Positions 1 to 8,000 are shown, counted from the first letter of the stretch. The stretch is DNA of 15,250 nucleotides from JACQID01 sp035290885 (GCA_035290885.1 DATDTL010000048.1:1-15250); one strand, 5' to 3'. Made by a program: numbers and translations. Notes: generated from the letters alone by a model not told the origin.

Positions 1-618
1 ATAGTCAACGCCGGCGTAAACCACGGTGCCGGCCTCTATGTGCGGCTCGTACTCTTCCCGCTCTTCTATTGTCGTGTTCTGGCTTTTCAGATCTTCGTAT
101 GATGAAAATCTCTGGACGGCCTGCTTCGCAAGGTCGCCGTAAGGCATGTGGTGGCGTATCACAACTACGCGCTTGCCTTTTGATTGCAGGATTTTGGCCA
201 CCGCTCTCGTAGTCTGGCTCTTGCCTGCGCCGGTGCGCACCGCGCAGACGCTGATTACATGCTTGGTAGAACGCAGCATCGTAGAGTTTGGCCCGAGAAG
301 GATGAAGTCTGCACCTGCTGCAAGCGCAAGCGACGCCTTGTGCATGACGTCTTCGTGCCATACGTCAGAATAGGCGAAAACGACTTCGTCAACGCGGAAT
401 TTTTTAATCAGAGCTGCAAGCGTTTCTTCCGGGAATATGGGTATTCCGCGTGGATAAAGGCTGCCGGCAAGCGACTGTGGATATTTCCTGCCCGCTATGC
501 CGGGAATCTGGGTGGCGGTGAAAGCGACTATGTCGTATGCGCGGTTGTTGCGGAAGAATACGTTGAAATTGTGAAAGTCGCGGCCGGCTGCGCCCATGAT
601 TATGACGTTGCGTCTCAT
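1..618 (-). CDS. Cyclic 2,3-diphosphoglycerate synthetase-like GTPase (3' end beyond window)
   Basis: The minus-strand frame is open from the ATG at 618 to the window edge, giving the first 206 residues. Residues 5-60 read as an N-terminal nucleotide-binding-like domain with MGAAGRDFHNFN and FTATQIPGIAGRKYP. Residues 79-85 are VVFAYSD. A P-loop, RTGAGKSQTTR, lies at about 128-138, followed by VIRHHMPYGDL at 154-163. This pattern matches the archaeal family annotated as cyclic 2,3-diphosphoglycerate synthetase or GTPase, a cytosolic protein that is typically about twice this length, so roughly half is missing here. True cDPG synthesis is established for some thermophilic methanogens; the substrate in this organism is unknown. 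A TATA-like TTTATTTA at 638-645 lies about 24 bases upstream, which fits a leaderless transcript independent of fibrillarin. Confidence 0.85.
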   Translation of the reverse strand, partial: MRRNVIIMGAAGRDFHNFNVFFRNNRAYDIVAFTATQIPGIAGRKYPQSLAGSLYPRGIPIFPEETLAALIKKFRVDEVVFAYSDVWHEDVMHKASLALAAGADFILLGPNSTMLRSTKHVISVCAVRTGAGKSQTTRAVAKILQSKGKRVVVIRHHMPYGDLAKQAVQRFSSYEDLKSQNTTIEEREEYEPHIEAGTVVYAGVDY

Positions 619-637
619 ACGGATAAATGGACGGGTG

Positions 638-645
638 TAAATAAA
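638..645 (-). promoter_or_regulatory. TATA box for the GTPase gene
   Basis: On the minus strand TTTATTTA is centred about 24 bases from the ATG at 618, the spacing expected for an archaeal leaderless start. It sits in the 32-bp gap after the fibrillarin stop codon. Confidence 0.5.
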
Positions 646-650
646 TAGAA

Positions 651-1301
651 TTACGGATACTTCGCCACAATGAGCGCGTGCTTGTCTTCGTAGGGCTCGA
701 GGTTCACCGTTTCGACCACGGTGAAACCGGCTTTTTCAAGCTTCGTCGCCTGTTCCCGATATACGTCCTTCGGATTCTTCGTCACGTCTATGCTTTGGGA
801 CTTGATTGAAACCATGATGAAGCCGCCCTTCTTCAGGAACGTCTTGGCATTCCTTATCGCTATTTCCGTTTCGTCCGGCTGGGCCACGTCGGCGAAAACC
901 ACGTCGCACGCTTCAACCCATCCGTAAGTCTCGGGCTTGCGCGCATCCGCAAGCAGCGGCGCGATGTTCTTTCTGACTTTCTGCAGGTCAAGCAGAGGCC
1001 TGAACACGCGCTCGGCGAATTCTACGGCATACACAATGCCGTTGCATGCTATGTCGCTGACGTGCGAAACCGTCGTGCCTGTGGAGGCGCCAAGATACAA
1101 AACTGAGCTTTGAATGCCGATGGGCATGATTTTCATGCGGTTCGCTATGGCAGCGCCGAGCTTGCTTCTTTCGGGCGCCCATTCCCTGTACTCAACGTCT
1201 TTTTTGACGAGCTTCTCGCCGTAAACCCTCCTGCCAAGCGCGGCGTTCACTGTGTATAATTTCTTTCCGTCCCGGAATACCCCTGGAAATATTTCGTTCA
1301 T
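651..1301 (-). CDS. flpA: Fibrillarin-like rRNA/tRNA 2'-O-methyltransferase
   Basis: The protein has 216 residues, close to the usual archaeal fibrillarin length of about 210-230. It is the SAM-dependent catalytic subunit of the box C/D RNP, which adds 2'-O-methyl groups to rRNA and tRNA at sites chosen by guide RNAs. The N-terminal part contains the family pattern LGRRVYGE (22-29) and YREWAPERSKLGAAI (38-52). The SAM-binding motif LGASTGTTVSHVSDI is at 70-84, followed by VYAVEFAERVFRPLL (90-104), the motif DVAQP (138-142) and IKSQSID (166-172) with the family lysine. The ATG overlaps the stop of the upstream HAD gene as ATGA (1298-1301). It is therefore the last gene of the nop5-HAD-fibrillarin operon and is probably translationally coupled. 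Confidence 0.97.
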   Translation of the reverse strand: MNEIFPGVFRDGKKLYTVNAALGRRVYGEKLVKKDVEYREWAPERSKLGAAIANRMKIMPIGIQSSVLYLGASTGTTVSHVSDIACNGIVYAVEFAERVFRPLLDLQKVRKNIAPLLADARKPETYGWVEACDVVFADVAQPDETEIAIRNAKTFLKKGGFIMVSIKSQSIDVTKNPKDVYREQATKLEKAGFTVVETVNLEPYEDKHALIVAKYP

Positions 1302-1993
1302 GCGCGAGCCTCCATCATTTCAGCGACCCGCGCCACAACGTCGTCCTTTTTCGTAAGCACGGCCCAGCCGCGTTGGGCAGCCATCTTCTTCAGGGGCTTC
1401 GTGGGATTCAGCGCCACCGGATGCCCGACTTTTTCGAGCATGGCCAAGTCCTGGTCCGTGTCGCCAAACCCAAAGGATTTTTCCATGTCTATGCCCTTCA
1501 TTGAATCCATGGCGCTCTGCTTGGACTCCTTGAACGACATGTTCAGTTCCACGTTTCCTGTGAACGCGCCGTCCTTGACTTCAAGCACTGTGCCGTGAAC
1601 CTCGTCGGCGCCTATCTGCTTGTTATAGGCTTCCAAAAGCTCGGTCGTGGAGCCGGATATTATTATGGTCCTGTAGCCGTTTCTCTTGAAAAGCTGGACG
1701 AGTTCCATGCTGTAAGGAAAGAGTGAAAGGCCTTTCTTCGCCAGAAAGTCGTCTATGGAATTCTTTATGCGTTCCCTGTCGCAGCCCGCGACGCAGTGCG
1801 CGGCTATCTCTATCGTGCTCTTCGTGAAGTCGCGGTAATCCATCTTCCGCAAGAGGTAAGCGTTGACCACGGAAAGCAGGGACTTCAGGTTCTCGCGCGA
1901 CATGAATCCTTGGCCGTAAAAATATCTCCATATCTTGAACATATAATGGCCGCGGCTAAGGACGCCGTCCATGTCAAAAAATGCCGCCTTCAT
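1298..1993 (-). CDS. HAD superfamily phosphatase, SerB-like (HAD-IB type)
   Basis: The protein has 231 residues with all four HAD motifs: motif I FFDMDGV with D7 and D9, motif II IIISGS with S113, a motif III lysine near K158, and motif IV GFGDTDQDLAML with D178 and D182. The cap region between motifs I and II is helical and about 90 residues long, as in HAD-IB enzymes such as phosphoserine phosphatase. The reaction is therefore hydrolysis of a small phosphomonoester through a phospho-aspartate. Whether the substrate is phosphoserine cannot be told from sequence. The start overlaps the nop5 stop as ATGA (1990-1993) and the end overlaps the fibrillarin start. A metabolic phosphatase between two C/D RNP genes is unusual; it may be a passenger in the operon. 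Confidence 0.85.
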   Translation of the reverse strand: MKAAFFDMDGVLSRGHYMFKIWRYFYGQGFMSRENLKSLLSVVNAYLLRKMDYRDFTKSTIEIAAHCVAGCDRERIKNSIDDFLAKKGLSLFPYSMELVQLFKRNGYRTIIISGSTTELLEAYNKQIGADEVHGTVLEVKDGAFTGNVELNMSFKESKQSAMDSMKGIDMEKSFGFGDTDQDLAMLEKVGHPVALNPTKPLKKMAAQRGWAVLTKKDDVVARVAEMMEARA

Positions 1994-2937
1994 GCGCCCA
2001 GCTCCTTCTCAAGCGCCTTGGCCAGAGTCTCGTCCTTCCTGCGGGAAAAGAAATCTATTTTAACCGCGACCATTATCTTGGCGGCTATCGCCCGCGCAAC
2101 CTTGCCCCGCATCTCCGGCGGCGCGGCTTGCAGCCTTGGATCCATGAATATTATGCCGTATTTAGGCGACTTGCCCTGGCTCTTGATGTGCCTAAACAGG
2201 GCCTTTTCTGCGCCCAAGAGCTGTATGTTGGATGCCGTCATCCTTGACAGCCTCTCAAGCGAGCCTGCGTGCGCAAGAAGGCGCGACGCCAACATCGGAT
2301 TGACTATGGTGCAGGTCGTGGGCATCACCTTTTCGGCAAGGCTCCTAACGTATGATTCAACATCCTTCTTCGCCTCAACAACGGCAAGGGCAAGCGACGC
2401 GTATTTCCTTGATGCAGCTTCGTCCGTAGCGTCCATGGCAACCCCCGTGGAACCGGCAAAATCCGGGAAGTTTTCCCGCTTTCCGTGCTCGGCCACTTTG
2501 CGCGCAAGCTCCCTGCCCTGCGAGCGCTCCTCCGGATAATGCAGCGTGAACCACTCTTTCAGCCGCGTAACAAGCATGCTTTCCGCATCTTCCAGTTCCA
2601 GCAGCGCGTTCATGCTCTGCTGTAGAATCTTGTCCTTTCCTACCGAGCCTTCCAGTTTTTTAACTGCAAGAACCGCAGCGAATCCCGAAACGAATTGTGT
2701 GTATTCCCTGTCCGAGGAAAAACGCCCCTTTTCCAGCGACATTTTTCTGGCAAGGCGCCTGCCCATGGCATCGTCCGAAGCGGTTTCGCACCCTTCAACG
2801 GCAATTGACAGGCTTTTCTCAAATTCCTCAACGGCCTCGGCCGGATCTTTTGAGAAAAACCGGCAATCCAGAAGGCCGCCGGCTGCGTCAAAAGCGAAAA
2901 TTCCGGGCGGAGCACGGTACACAAACGCCTTTTTCAT
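1990..2937 (-). CDS. nop5: Nop5 (Nop56/58-like) box C/D RNP core protein
   Basis: This 315-residue protein is the scaffold that joins L7Ae-bound guide RNA to fibrillarin. The N-terminal part (1-110, starting KKAFVYRAPPGIFAFDA) matches the fibrillarin-binding domain. The middle (about 115-210) is a coiled-coil-type helical region containing ELEDAESMLVTRLKEWFTLHYPE. The C-terminal Nop domain (about 215-305) carries NPMLASRLLAHAGSLERL, the near-invariant LGAEKALFRH, and PKYGIIFMDP. It is shorter than many archaeal Nop5 proteins and ends soon after the Nop domain, with no long lysine-rich tail. The ATG at 2937 is 25 bases from a TATA box, which supports this start. It is the first gene of the operon with the HAD phosphatase and fibrillarin. 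Confidence 0.95.
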   Translation of the reverse strand: MKKAFVYRAPPGIFAFDAAGGLLDCRFFSKDPAEAVEEFEKSLSIAVEGCETASDDAMGRRLARKMSLEKGRFSSDREYTQFVSGFAAVLAVKKLEGSVGKDKILQQSMNALLELEDAESMLVTRLKEWFTLHYPEERSQGRELARKVAEHGKRENFPDFAGSTGVAMDATDEAASRKYASLALAVVEAKKDVESYVRSLAEKVMPTTCTIVNPMLASRLLAHAGSLERLSRMTASNIQLLGAEKALFRHIKSQGKSPKYGIIFMDPRLQAAPPEMRGKVARAIAAKIMVAVKIDFFSRRKDETLAKALEKELGA

Positions 2938-2945
2938 GATATTTA
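2938..2945 (+). promoter_or_regulatory. Possible TATA box for rps17e
   Basis: Plus-strand GATATTTA would place the transcript start near 2968, leaving a leader of about 29 bases that contains the Shine-Dalgarno sequence. It abuts the nop5 start codon, so the two divergent promoters overlap. Confidence 0.35.
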
Positions 2946-2958
2946 GGCTTTAACAAGC

Positions 2959-2965
2959 TATTTAA
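2959..2965 (-). promoter_or_regulatory. TATA box for the nop5 operon
   Basis: Minus-strand TTAAATA, preceded by the BRE-like GGG, is centred 25 bases upstream of the nop5 ATG at 2937 and predicts a leaderless mRNA. Confidence 0.55.
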
Positions 2966-2985
2966 CCCTTTGCGAAAAAACTATG

Positions 2986-2992
2986 AAGGTGA
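2986..2992 (+). promoter_or_regulatory. Shine-Dalgarno site deciding the rps17e start
   Basis: AAGGTGA at 2987-2992 (with flanking G) lies 4 bases before the ATG at 2997. It makes that ATG preferable to the in-frame TTG at 2970. Confidence 0.7.
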
Positions 2993-2996
2993 CTAC

Positions 2997-3197
2997 ATGG
3001 GCAGCATAAAGACCACGGACTTGAAGAGGGCGGCGCACGCACTGATGGAGAAACACAGCGGCAAGTTCGGCCCTGATTTTTCGGCAAACAAAGTCGCTAT
3101 CAAGGAACTGAAAATAACCGTGGGCAAGGAGAACATGAACAAGCTCGCCGGCGAAGTGACCACGATGAAGAAGATAATGGCTAGGCGCGCCGCTTAG
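2997..3197 (+). CDS. rps17e: 30S ribosomal protein S17e (eS17)
   Basis: This 66-residue basic protein reads GSIKTTDLKRAAHALMEKH, then KFGPDFSANKVAIKEL, then MNKLAGEVTTMKKIMARR. It matches the small archaeal/eukaryotic ribosomal protein S17e in length and pattern: an N-terminal K/R-T..KR.A..L...H, a central F..DF..NK, and a C-terminal KLAG.VT. It is a component of the small ribosomal subunit absent from bacteria. The start at 2997 is chosen because of the Shine-Dalgarno site 4 bases upstream and because homologues begin at MG. The gene is divergent from nop5. Its TAG stop (3195-3197) interlocks with the TAA stop of the convergent hydrolase (3196-3194), so there is no spacer between the two transcripts. 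Confidence 0.88.
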   Translation: MGSIKTTDLKRAAHALMEKHSGKFGPDFSANKVAIKELKITVGKENMNKLAGEVTTMKKIMARRAA

Positions 3198-3850
3198 GCC
3201 AAATGCGCTTTGAACCACGCCTCTGTGAGCGAAACTATTTTATCATAATGTTCCCGGTAGGAATGATCCATTCCCCGTATTATTTCCAGCCTGCTGCCGG
3301 GCGCAGCAGCTTCCACGCCCTTTTCCGAGTGCCATAGCGGCACTACTTCGTCGCGGTCGCCGTGAATGAAAAGCGCAAGCACCCTGCTTTTTCTCAGTGC
3401 TTCGCAGAAATCATGCCCTTTTGCATCCTGATCAAAATTAAGCAGCCCGAACCTGTTCAAGCTTCGACGGGAAAAGTCCGTTGCACCGGCCACTGAACAT
3501 ATCGCCTTTGCGCGGGCTGACGCAAGGATGGAAAGCGATCCCCCAAGGCTGTGCCCTGCAAGGCCTATGCTCTTCGCTCCGCGGGAAGCCATGAAGCCTA
3601 TCGCGGCGCTCATATCCGCAAGAAGGCGCGTAAGGGTTATGTCCTTCAATTCGCCGTCGCTTTCGCCGTGGCCGCTGAAGTCAAAACGCAGAACCGCAAA
3701 ACTGTCCGAAAGCTTTTCCGCCCATGCCGCATTGTTTTCTTTCGAGCTTCTGAAGCCGTGGCATAATATCACGGCCTTGGCGCCTTTGCCGTGAACGGTG
3801 CCTGAGAGCTTTTCGCCGCGGTTGTTAACGAAGAACACGCCTTCCTGCAT
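3194..3850 (-). CDS. Alpha/beta hydrolase (esterase/acylaminopeptidase-like)
   Basis: The 218-residue protein has a single alpha/beta-hydrolase fold. The oxyanion-side motif is CHGFRSSKEN (30-39), followed by LRFDFSGHGESDG (54-66). The nucleophile elbow is GHSLGG with Ser101. The acid lies in HGDRDEVVP (Asp167 the likely member) and the base in MDHSY (His196). It has no signal peptide, so it is probably cytosolic. The substrate is not predictable; serine ester, thioester or peptide hydrolysis is possible. Its ATG at 3850 directly follows the TGA of the isopentenyl-diphosphate isomerase gene with no spacer, so the two are co-transcribed. The 3' end overlaps the rps17e stop codon on the opposite strand. 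Confidence 0.88.
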   Translation of the reverse strand: MQEGVFFVNNRGEKLSGTVHGKGAKAVILCHGFRSSKENNAAWAEKLSDSFAVLRFDFSGHGESDGELKDITLTRLLADMSAAIGFMASRGAKSIGLAGHSLGGSLSILASARAKAICSVAGATDFSRRSLNRFGLLNFDQDAKGHDFCEALRKSRVLALFIHGDRDEVVPLWHSEKGVEAAAPGSRLEIIRGMDHSYREHYDKIVSLTEAWFKAHLA

Positions 3851-4375
3851 TCAGAAGCCTCGCATGCGCTCAATTACTTTTTCGGCGCAAAGCTTGAACC
3901 ACGGGGTATAATTGCCGGGATTTTTCTTCATGTCATTTTTCAGGTCCCGTGCAGAAACAAACTTCCATGCCGTTATCTCGCCGGGGTCCGGCTTGATCGG
4001 GCCATCGTGCCTTCCAGCGTAAACCCAGTCCAACTCCTTTTCGCCCCATTCGTTGCTGTAGCGGGCGGCGTACTGGAACTTGAAAAGAAATTTCAGGCTG
4101 CAGCTTATGCCTAATTCTTCCTTTGTCCTGCGCGCTGCCGCTGCGTCCGTGACCTCGCCTTTCCTAGGGTGGCTACAGCAGGCGTTGCTCCAGTGCAGCG
4201 GCCACGTTTTCTTTGCCGCGCTCCGCTGCGTTATGAGCATGTCGCCGGCGGCATTGAATACGAAGACTGAAAGCGCCCTGTGAAGCTTCGGCTCGCGGTA
4301 ATGGCAATTCGTCTTGCTGTCGTTCCCTATCTCGTTGTCCTTGTCATCCACGAGAATGAGGGTTTCGCTCTCCAT
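3851..4375 (-). CDS. idi: Isopentenyl-diphosphate delta-isomerase, type I (Nudix fold)
   Basis: This 174-residue protein interconverts IPP and DMAPP. Type I hallmarks are all visible: metal-binding His25 and His32 in CHYREPKLHRA, the catalytic cysteine motif NACCSHP with Cys67 and His69, the Nudix-like helix AAARRTKEELGI (79-90), and glutamates in NEWGEKELDW (E112, E114). Many archaea use the unrelated flavin-dependent type II enzyme, so a type I enzyme suggests a bacterial or eukaryotic-like origin. A TATA-like GCTTTTATC at 4397-4405 sits about 26 bases before the ATG, fitting a leaderless mRNA. It is the first gene of a two-gene unit with the alpha/beta hydrolase and completes the mevalonate pathway encoded in this window. 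Confidence 0.96.
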   Translation of the reverse strand: MESETLILVDDKDNEIGNDSKTNCHYREPKLHRALSVFVFNAAGDMLITQRSAAKKTWPLHWSNACCSHPRKGEVTDAAAARRTKEELGISCSLKFLFKFQYAARYSNEWGEKELDWVYAGRHDGPIKPDPGEITAWKFVSARDLKNDMKKNPGNYTPWFKLCAEKVIERMRGF

Positions 4376-4586
4376 TCAAGCAAATTAGGGCGAAATGATA
4401 AAAGCTTATAGTAAAGAACATTAATTCTGGAATATTATATAGCAGATGACACTAGTTTTTAGGCATTCCAATGCCATTTCCATACAGCAAACGCAGAATT
4501 TTACCCGAATACTTCGGTCATTTGCCATAGTATGTTCAGTTGGGAAAGTTCCGATATTAGGCAAACCTGCTTATTACAATCTGCCA
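4376..4586. other. AT-rich intergenic region between idi and the phosphomevalonate kinase gene
   Basis: The spacer is 211 bp and visibly more AT-rich than its neighbours. It holds the idi promoter at its left end and a short inverted repeat GGCATT-CC-AATGCC at about 4463-4476. I see no RNA gene or well-supported coding sequence in it. Confidence 0.6.
4397..4405 (-). promoter_or_regulatory. TATA box for idi
   Basis: Minus-strand GCTTTTATC is centred 26 bases from the ATG at 4375. A second AT-rich box, ACTATAAG, lies a few bases further upstream. Confidence 0.45.
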
Positions 4587-5660
4587 TTATTCTTCGCGTA
4601 TCCCTTCGCTATCTATGTTGACGCCAACTATCTGGAAACCCTTTGATTCCCATGCTTTCCTGACTCTTTGCGCCGCGTCATCTGAGAAGCACAGCGCTAT
4701 CGCGCAGTCCCCGCCGCCTGCGCCGGAAAGCTTGCCGCCGGCATCCTCGTCTTCGGCCAGAGCAGAGAGGCGCATAAGCTCCTTGGTTTCTATTCCTATG
4801 CCGGAAAGGCCAGTAAGTTCGCGCAGCAGGCTTTCGTTCTTGTTGGCAAGTAATATTATATTGTCGGCATCAGAAACTTCCCATGCCTTTATCATGTTTT
4901 GCACTGTCACGGATATGTCACCCATTATTCTTATGTAATTTTCAGGGTCGTCCCGCTTGAACTCTTTCATTTGCTTTATCATTTCAATCGTGGAAGCCGG
5001 CTTGCCCGAGTAGCCCACGATCAGACTCAAATTGCGCGGAATGCCGAGGCGCCTGACCTTGAGCCCGGGCCACTTCTTCAGGACAACGTCCCGCAGTTGC
5101 ACTCCTCGCAACTGCGCTTCGAGCCACCTTGGGTCAAATCTTTCGTAAGTTATCACGCCGCCATATACCGCGGCCGCCACGTCAAAGCAGGAACCCATCT
5201 TGCCCTGCGCGGCATAGCTCGCTATGGCCGAGATTTTAAACGACATGCTCTCGAATTTTTCTCCTTCGCCAAAGTGGCGGAGCATGGCGCCGACCATCGC
5301 GGCAGTCGCTGCTGACGATGAGCCAAAGCCGAGCTTTGTTCCGCCGGCTTCCATGTCAGCCGAGCCGTAAGTTATCAGCCTGAAAGGCTCCTGCCTGCCT
5401 GTATATTTGATAACCGTTTCAACCGACGATTTGGCAAACGCAAGCTTCGGATCGTCGGAGTCCCACATGATTTTGCCGCTGTCAAACGAGCCCGATGTCT
5501 TTATTCCAAAGTCTTTCAGTTCCACGGCAAGCGTGCCGCTCTTTCTGGCTTCGGCATGAACCCGCCTGTCGACTGCCGCGACTATGCAGGGGTTGCCGGG
5601 CTCAAGCACCGCCCATTCTCCCGCTATGATCAGCTTTCCGGGCGCCGATACGTGGCTCAT
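4587..5660 (-). CDS. mvaK2: Phosphomevalonate kinase (GHMP family)
   Basis: The 357-residue GHMP kinase phosphorylates mevalonate 5-phosphate to the 5-diphosphate with ATP. Motif 1 is SAPGKLIIAGEWAVLEPG (5-22), with the GEWAVLEPG extension typical of phosphomevalonate kinases. The ATP-binding glycine-rich motif 2 is KLGFGSSSAATAA (109-121). A later segment KMGSCFDVAAAVYGG and motif 3 KLSGAGGGDCAIAL, with GGGDC, are characteristic of this enzyme rather than mevalonate kinase. I place the start at ATG 5660 instead of an upstream in-frame position (5714). Homologues begin just before SAPGK, and a TATA-like ATTTTAAAAA (5681-5690) is centred 25 bases upstream. The gene is monocistronic and divergent from PEP synthase. 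This enzyme is absent from most archaea, which use other mevalonate variants. Confidence 0.93.
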   Translation of the reverse strand: MSHVSAPGKLIIAGEWAVLEPGNPCIVAAVDRRVHAEARKSGTLAVELKDFGIKTSGSFDSGKIMWDSDDPKLAFAKSSVETVIKYTGRQEPFRLITYGSADMEAGGTKLGFGSSSAATAAMVGAMLRHFGEGEKFESMSFKISAIASYAAQGKMGSCFDVAAAVYGGVITYERFDPRWLEAQLRGVQLRDVVLKKWPGLKVRRLGIPRNLSLIVGYSGKPASTIEMIKQMKEFKRDDPENYIRIMGDISVTVQNMIKAWEVSDADNIILLANKNESLLRELTGLSGIGIETKELMRLSALAEDEDAGGKLSGAGGGDCAIALCFSDDAAQRVRKAWESKGFQIVGVNIDSEGIREE

Positions 5661-5680
5661 GCGTAGTTTTTGCGTCAGGC

Positions 5681-5690
5681 TTTTTAAAAT
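5681..5690 (-). promoter_or_regulatory. TATA box for the phosphomevalonate kinase gene
   Basis: Minus-strand ATTTTAAAAA is centred 25 bases from ATG 5660, predicting a leaderless transcript and supporting that start. Confidence 0.55.
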
Positions 5691-5726
5691 GAAACGAACA
5701 AGAAAGTATGACAAAGTATGAAACTA

Positions 5727-5735
5727 TTTATATAA
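5727..5735 (+). promoter_or_regulatory. TATA box for the PEP synthase gene
   Basis: TTTATATAA is close to the archaeal box A consensus. Transcription would start near 5756, giving a leader of about 16 bases to ATG 5772 or 31 bases to GTG 5787. Confidence 0.6.
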
Positions 5736-5771
5736 TTGCCTGCATAATATTCTGGCGCGGCTGGCGCCTAT

Positions 5772-8000
5772 ATGAGGGGTGGGATTGTGAACTTTGTAAA
5801 GGGGCTGGAAGAAGTTTCGCGGAACGACATTCTTTCCGTGGGCGGCAAGGCCGCGAATCTTGGGGAAATCATAAGGGCAGGCATGCCTGTGCCCCGCGGA
5901 TTCGCGGTCACTACCGAAGCCTACACGCACTTTCTAAACGGCACGGATTACACTGCATTGCTGGACGAGAGCGGCGACATATCGCAGCCAGAAGAAGCTG
6001 CGGCATCTGTACGCAGGCAGATAGAGGGATTGCAGATGCCTGCGGACATGGAGAAAGAGATATTGGAATTCTATAGCGATCTTTCTGAAAAATACGGGAC
6101 GCGAGACTTGCCCGTTGCCATCAGAAGCTCGGCAACGGCCGAGGATCTTGAGGATGCAAGCTTTGCCGGCCAGCAGCTTACCCTGCTGAACGTCAGCGGC
6201 GAAAGGAACGTGCTTGATGCGGTAAAAAAATGCATGGCGTCGGCATTCACTTCTCGCGCCATTTCCTACCGCAGGGCAAAGGGGATAAGCGGCCGCGACG
6301 TGCTTATGTCTGTCGTAGTGCAGAAGCAGCTTGACTCTGCCCAGGCAGGGGTAGGATTCACTGTCAATCCGGTGACAGGGGAAACAGACCGCATCGTAAT
6401 AGAAGCGTCGTGGGGACAGGGAGACTCGGTCGTTTCCGGAGAAGTGACGCCCGATACATATATAATAGACAAGAAGACGCTTTCCGTTCTGGAATCAAGG
6501 AGCGGGAAGAAAACAAAGATGAAAATATTGAACGGCGCAGGCGGCCTTCAGGAAATAATGATAGGGGGCGGAAGGCAGGAGATGCTCTGCCTCCCGAGAA
6601 AGTCCGTGGAAGAACTGGCACGGATAGCTGTGAGGCTGGAGGCGCATTACGGGCGGCCGCAGGACTTTGAATGGTCCATGGAGAACGGCAAGATCTTCCT
6701 GTTGCAGTCAAGGCCCGTCACCGCTGTGCGCACCGGACGGGCGACTGCAGTATCTGAAGAAATAGACTGCATAACCAAGGGATTTCCCGCGTCTCCGGGC
6801 GCGGCAACAGGCATTGTCAAGATACTCGCAAGCGCAAGGGACATGAACAAGATAACCCCCGGAGACATACTGGTTGCCAAGATGACCTCCCCGGATTTTG
6901 TCCCTGCGATGAAGATAGCCGCCGGAATAATCACTGACGAAGGCGGAATGACTTCCCATGCCGCCATAGTTTCAAGGGAGCTTGGCATACCGTGCATTGT
7001 CGGCGCCGGAACCGCGACGCTCGCGCTGAAAGAACATCAGACCGTTACGCTTGACGCTTATTCGGGCCGCATCTACGACGGAATAGTCAAGATAGAAACG
7101 CAGGATGAAAAATACGATTTTGTTTCCACGAAAACAAAAATCTACGTCAATCTTGGCCAACCCGAGGCCGCTGAAAGATATGCCAAGCTTGCATGCGACG
7201 GAATCGGGCTGATGAGGGCCGAGTTCATAGCGGCGAACCTCGGGAAGCATCCGGGCTTTCTCATAGCAGAAGGCAGGGAGAACGAGTTTGTTGAAAAAAT
7301 ATACGAAGGCGTGACGCGGGTTGCAAAAGCCTTCTATCCAAGGCCGGTAGTTTACCGCTCGCTTGACTTCAAGACGAATGAATACAGCAATCTTGAGGGC
7401 GGGGAAAGGGAGCCCGCTGAGAACAACCCCATGATAGGCTGGAGAGGCGCTTCCCGCTACATCGTGGAGCCGCAGGAGTTCATGCTTGAGCTTGCTGCGA
7501 TAAAGAAAGCTTATAACGAAGGCATGGACAACATCTGCCTGATGATACCGTTTATCAGGAGCGCCTGGGAATTGCGGGAGATCAAGGGCATAATAAGGAA
7601 CGCCGGGCTCTACGATTATCCGAAGTTCAAGCTCTGGATAATGGTGGAAGTCCCTTCAACGGCCATTCTCATAGAAGATTTCATACGCGAAGGGATAGAC
7701 GGCGTGTCAATAGGCAGCAACGACCTGACCCAGCTGACCCTCGGCGTGGACAGGGACTCCGCTATGCTTGCGCAAAGATGGTTCAACGAGCTTGACCCGG
7801 CTGTGCTATGGTGCATTGAAAGGGTCGTGAAGACCTGCGCGAAAACGGGCATAACGTGCTCAATATGCGGCCAGGCTCCGAGCTACTACCCTGAGCTCGC
7901 GAAGAAACTGGTGGAATGGGGAACCACGAGCATATCCGTCAACGCGGATGCCGTGGAGAAGACGCGGCACATAGTGGCAAAGGCCGAAGCGTCACTGTGA
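5772..8000 (+). CDS. ppsA: Phosphoenolpyruvate synthase (pyruvate, water dikinase)
   Basis: The 742-residue enzyme converts pyruvate plus ATP to PEP, AMP and phosphate, a gluconeogenic step. The N-terminal ATP-grasp-type domain (about 10-320) has VGGKAANLGEI, VAIRSSATAEDLEDASFAGQ and the segment ending FLLQSRPVTA. The swivelling phosphohistidine domain has GGMTSHAAIVSRELGIPCIVG with His396. The C-terminal TIM barrel (about 450-740) has YRSLDFKTNE, NPMIGWRGASRYI, MIPFIRS, SIGSNDLTQL and the catalytic Cys699 in CSICGQAPS. It is slightly short for the family but all catalytic elements are present. The start is uncertain: GTG at 5787 gives MNFVKGLEEV, which aligns with homologues and follows a G-rich GAGGGGTG. 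The 3' end overlaps the convergent mevalonate kinase gene by 9 bp. Confidence 0.96.
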   Translation: MRGGIVNFVKGLEEVSRNDILSVGGKAANLGEIIRAGMPVPRGFAVTTEAYTHFLNGTDYTALLDESGDISQPEEAAASVRRQIEGLQMPADMEKEILEFYSDLSEKYGTRDLPVAIRSSATAEDLEDASFAGQQLTLLNVSGERNVLDAVKKCMASAFTSRAISYRRAKGISGRDVLMSVVVQKQLDSAQAGVGFTVNPVTGETDRIVIEASWGQGDSVVSGEVTPDTYIIDKKTLSVLESRSGKKTKMKILNGAGGLQEIMIGGGRQEMLCLPRKSVEELARIAVRLEAHYGRPQDFEWSMENGKIFLLQSRPVTAVRTGRATAVSEEIDCITKGFPASPGAATGIVKILASARDMNKITPGDILVAKMTSPDFVPAMKIAAGIITDEGGMTSHAAIVSRELGIPCIVGAGTATLALKEHQTVTLDAYSGRIYDGIVKIETQDEKYDFVSTKTKIYVNLGQPEAAERYAKLACDGIGLMRAEFIAANLGKHPGFLIAEGRENEFVEKIYEGVTRVAKAFYPRPVVYRSLDFKTNEYSNLEGGEREPAENNPMIGWRGASRYIVEPQEFMLELAAIKKAYNEGMDNICLMIPFIRSAWELREIKGIIRNAGLYDYPKFKLWIMVEVPSTAILIEDFIREGIDGVSIGSNDLTQLTLGVDRDSAMLAQRWFNELDPAVLWCIERVVKTCAKTGITCSICGQAPSYYPELAKKLVEWGTTSISVNADAVEKTRHIVAKAEASL

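Noticed and set aside
184..648. 154-codon plus-strand ORF
   Set aside because: It is antisense to the truncated GTPase gene, whose P-loop and family motifs are clear on the minus strand.
4441..4586. Box C/D guide RNA in the AT-rich spacer, suggested by the nearby fibrillarin and nop5 genes
   Set aside because: No correctly spaced C (RTGATGA) and D (CTGA) boxes could be found.
4446..4646. 66-codon plus-strand ORF between idi and the phosphomevalonate kinase gene
   Set aside because: It has no Shine-Dalgarno sequence, poorly spaced TATA candidates, a 60-bp antisense overlap with the kinase gene, and no protein-like pattern.
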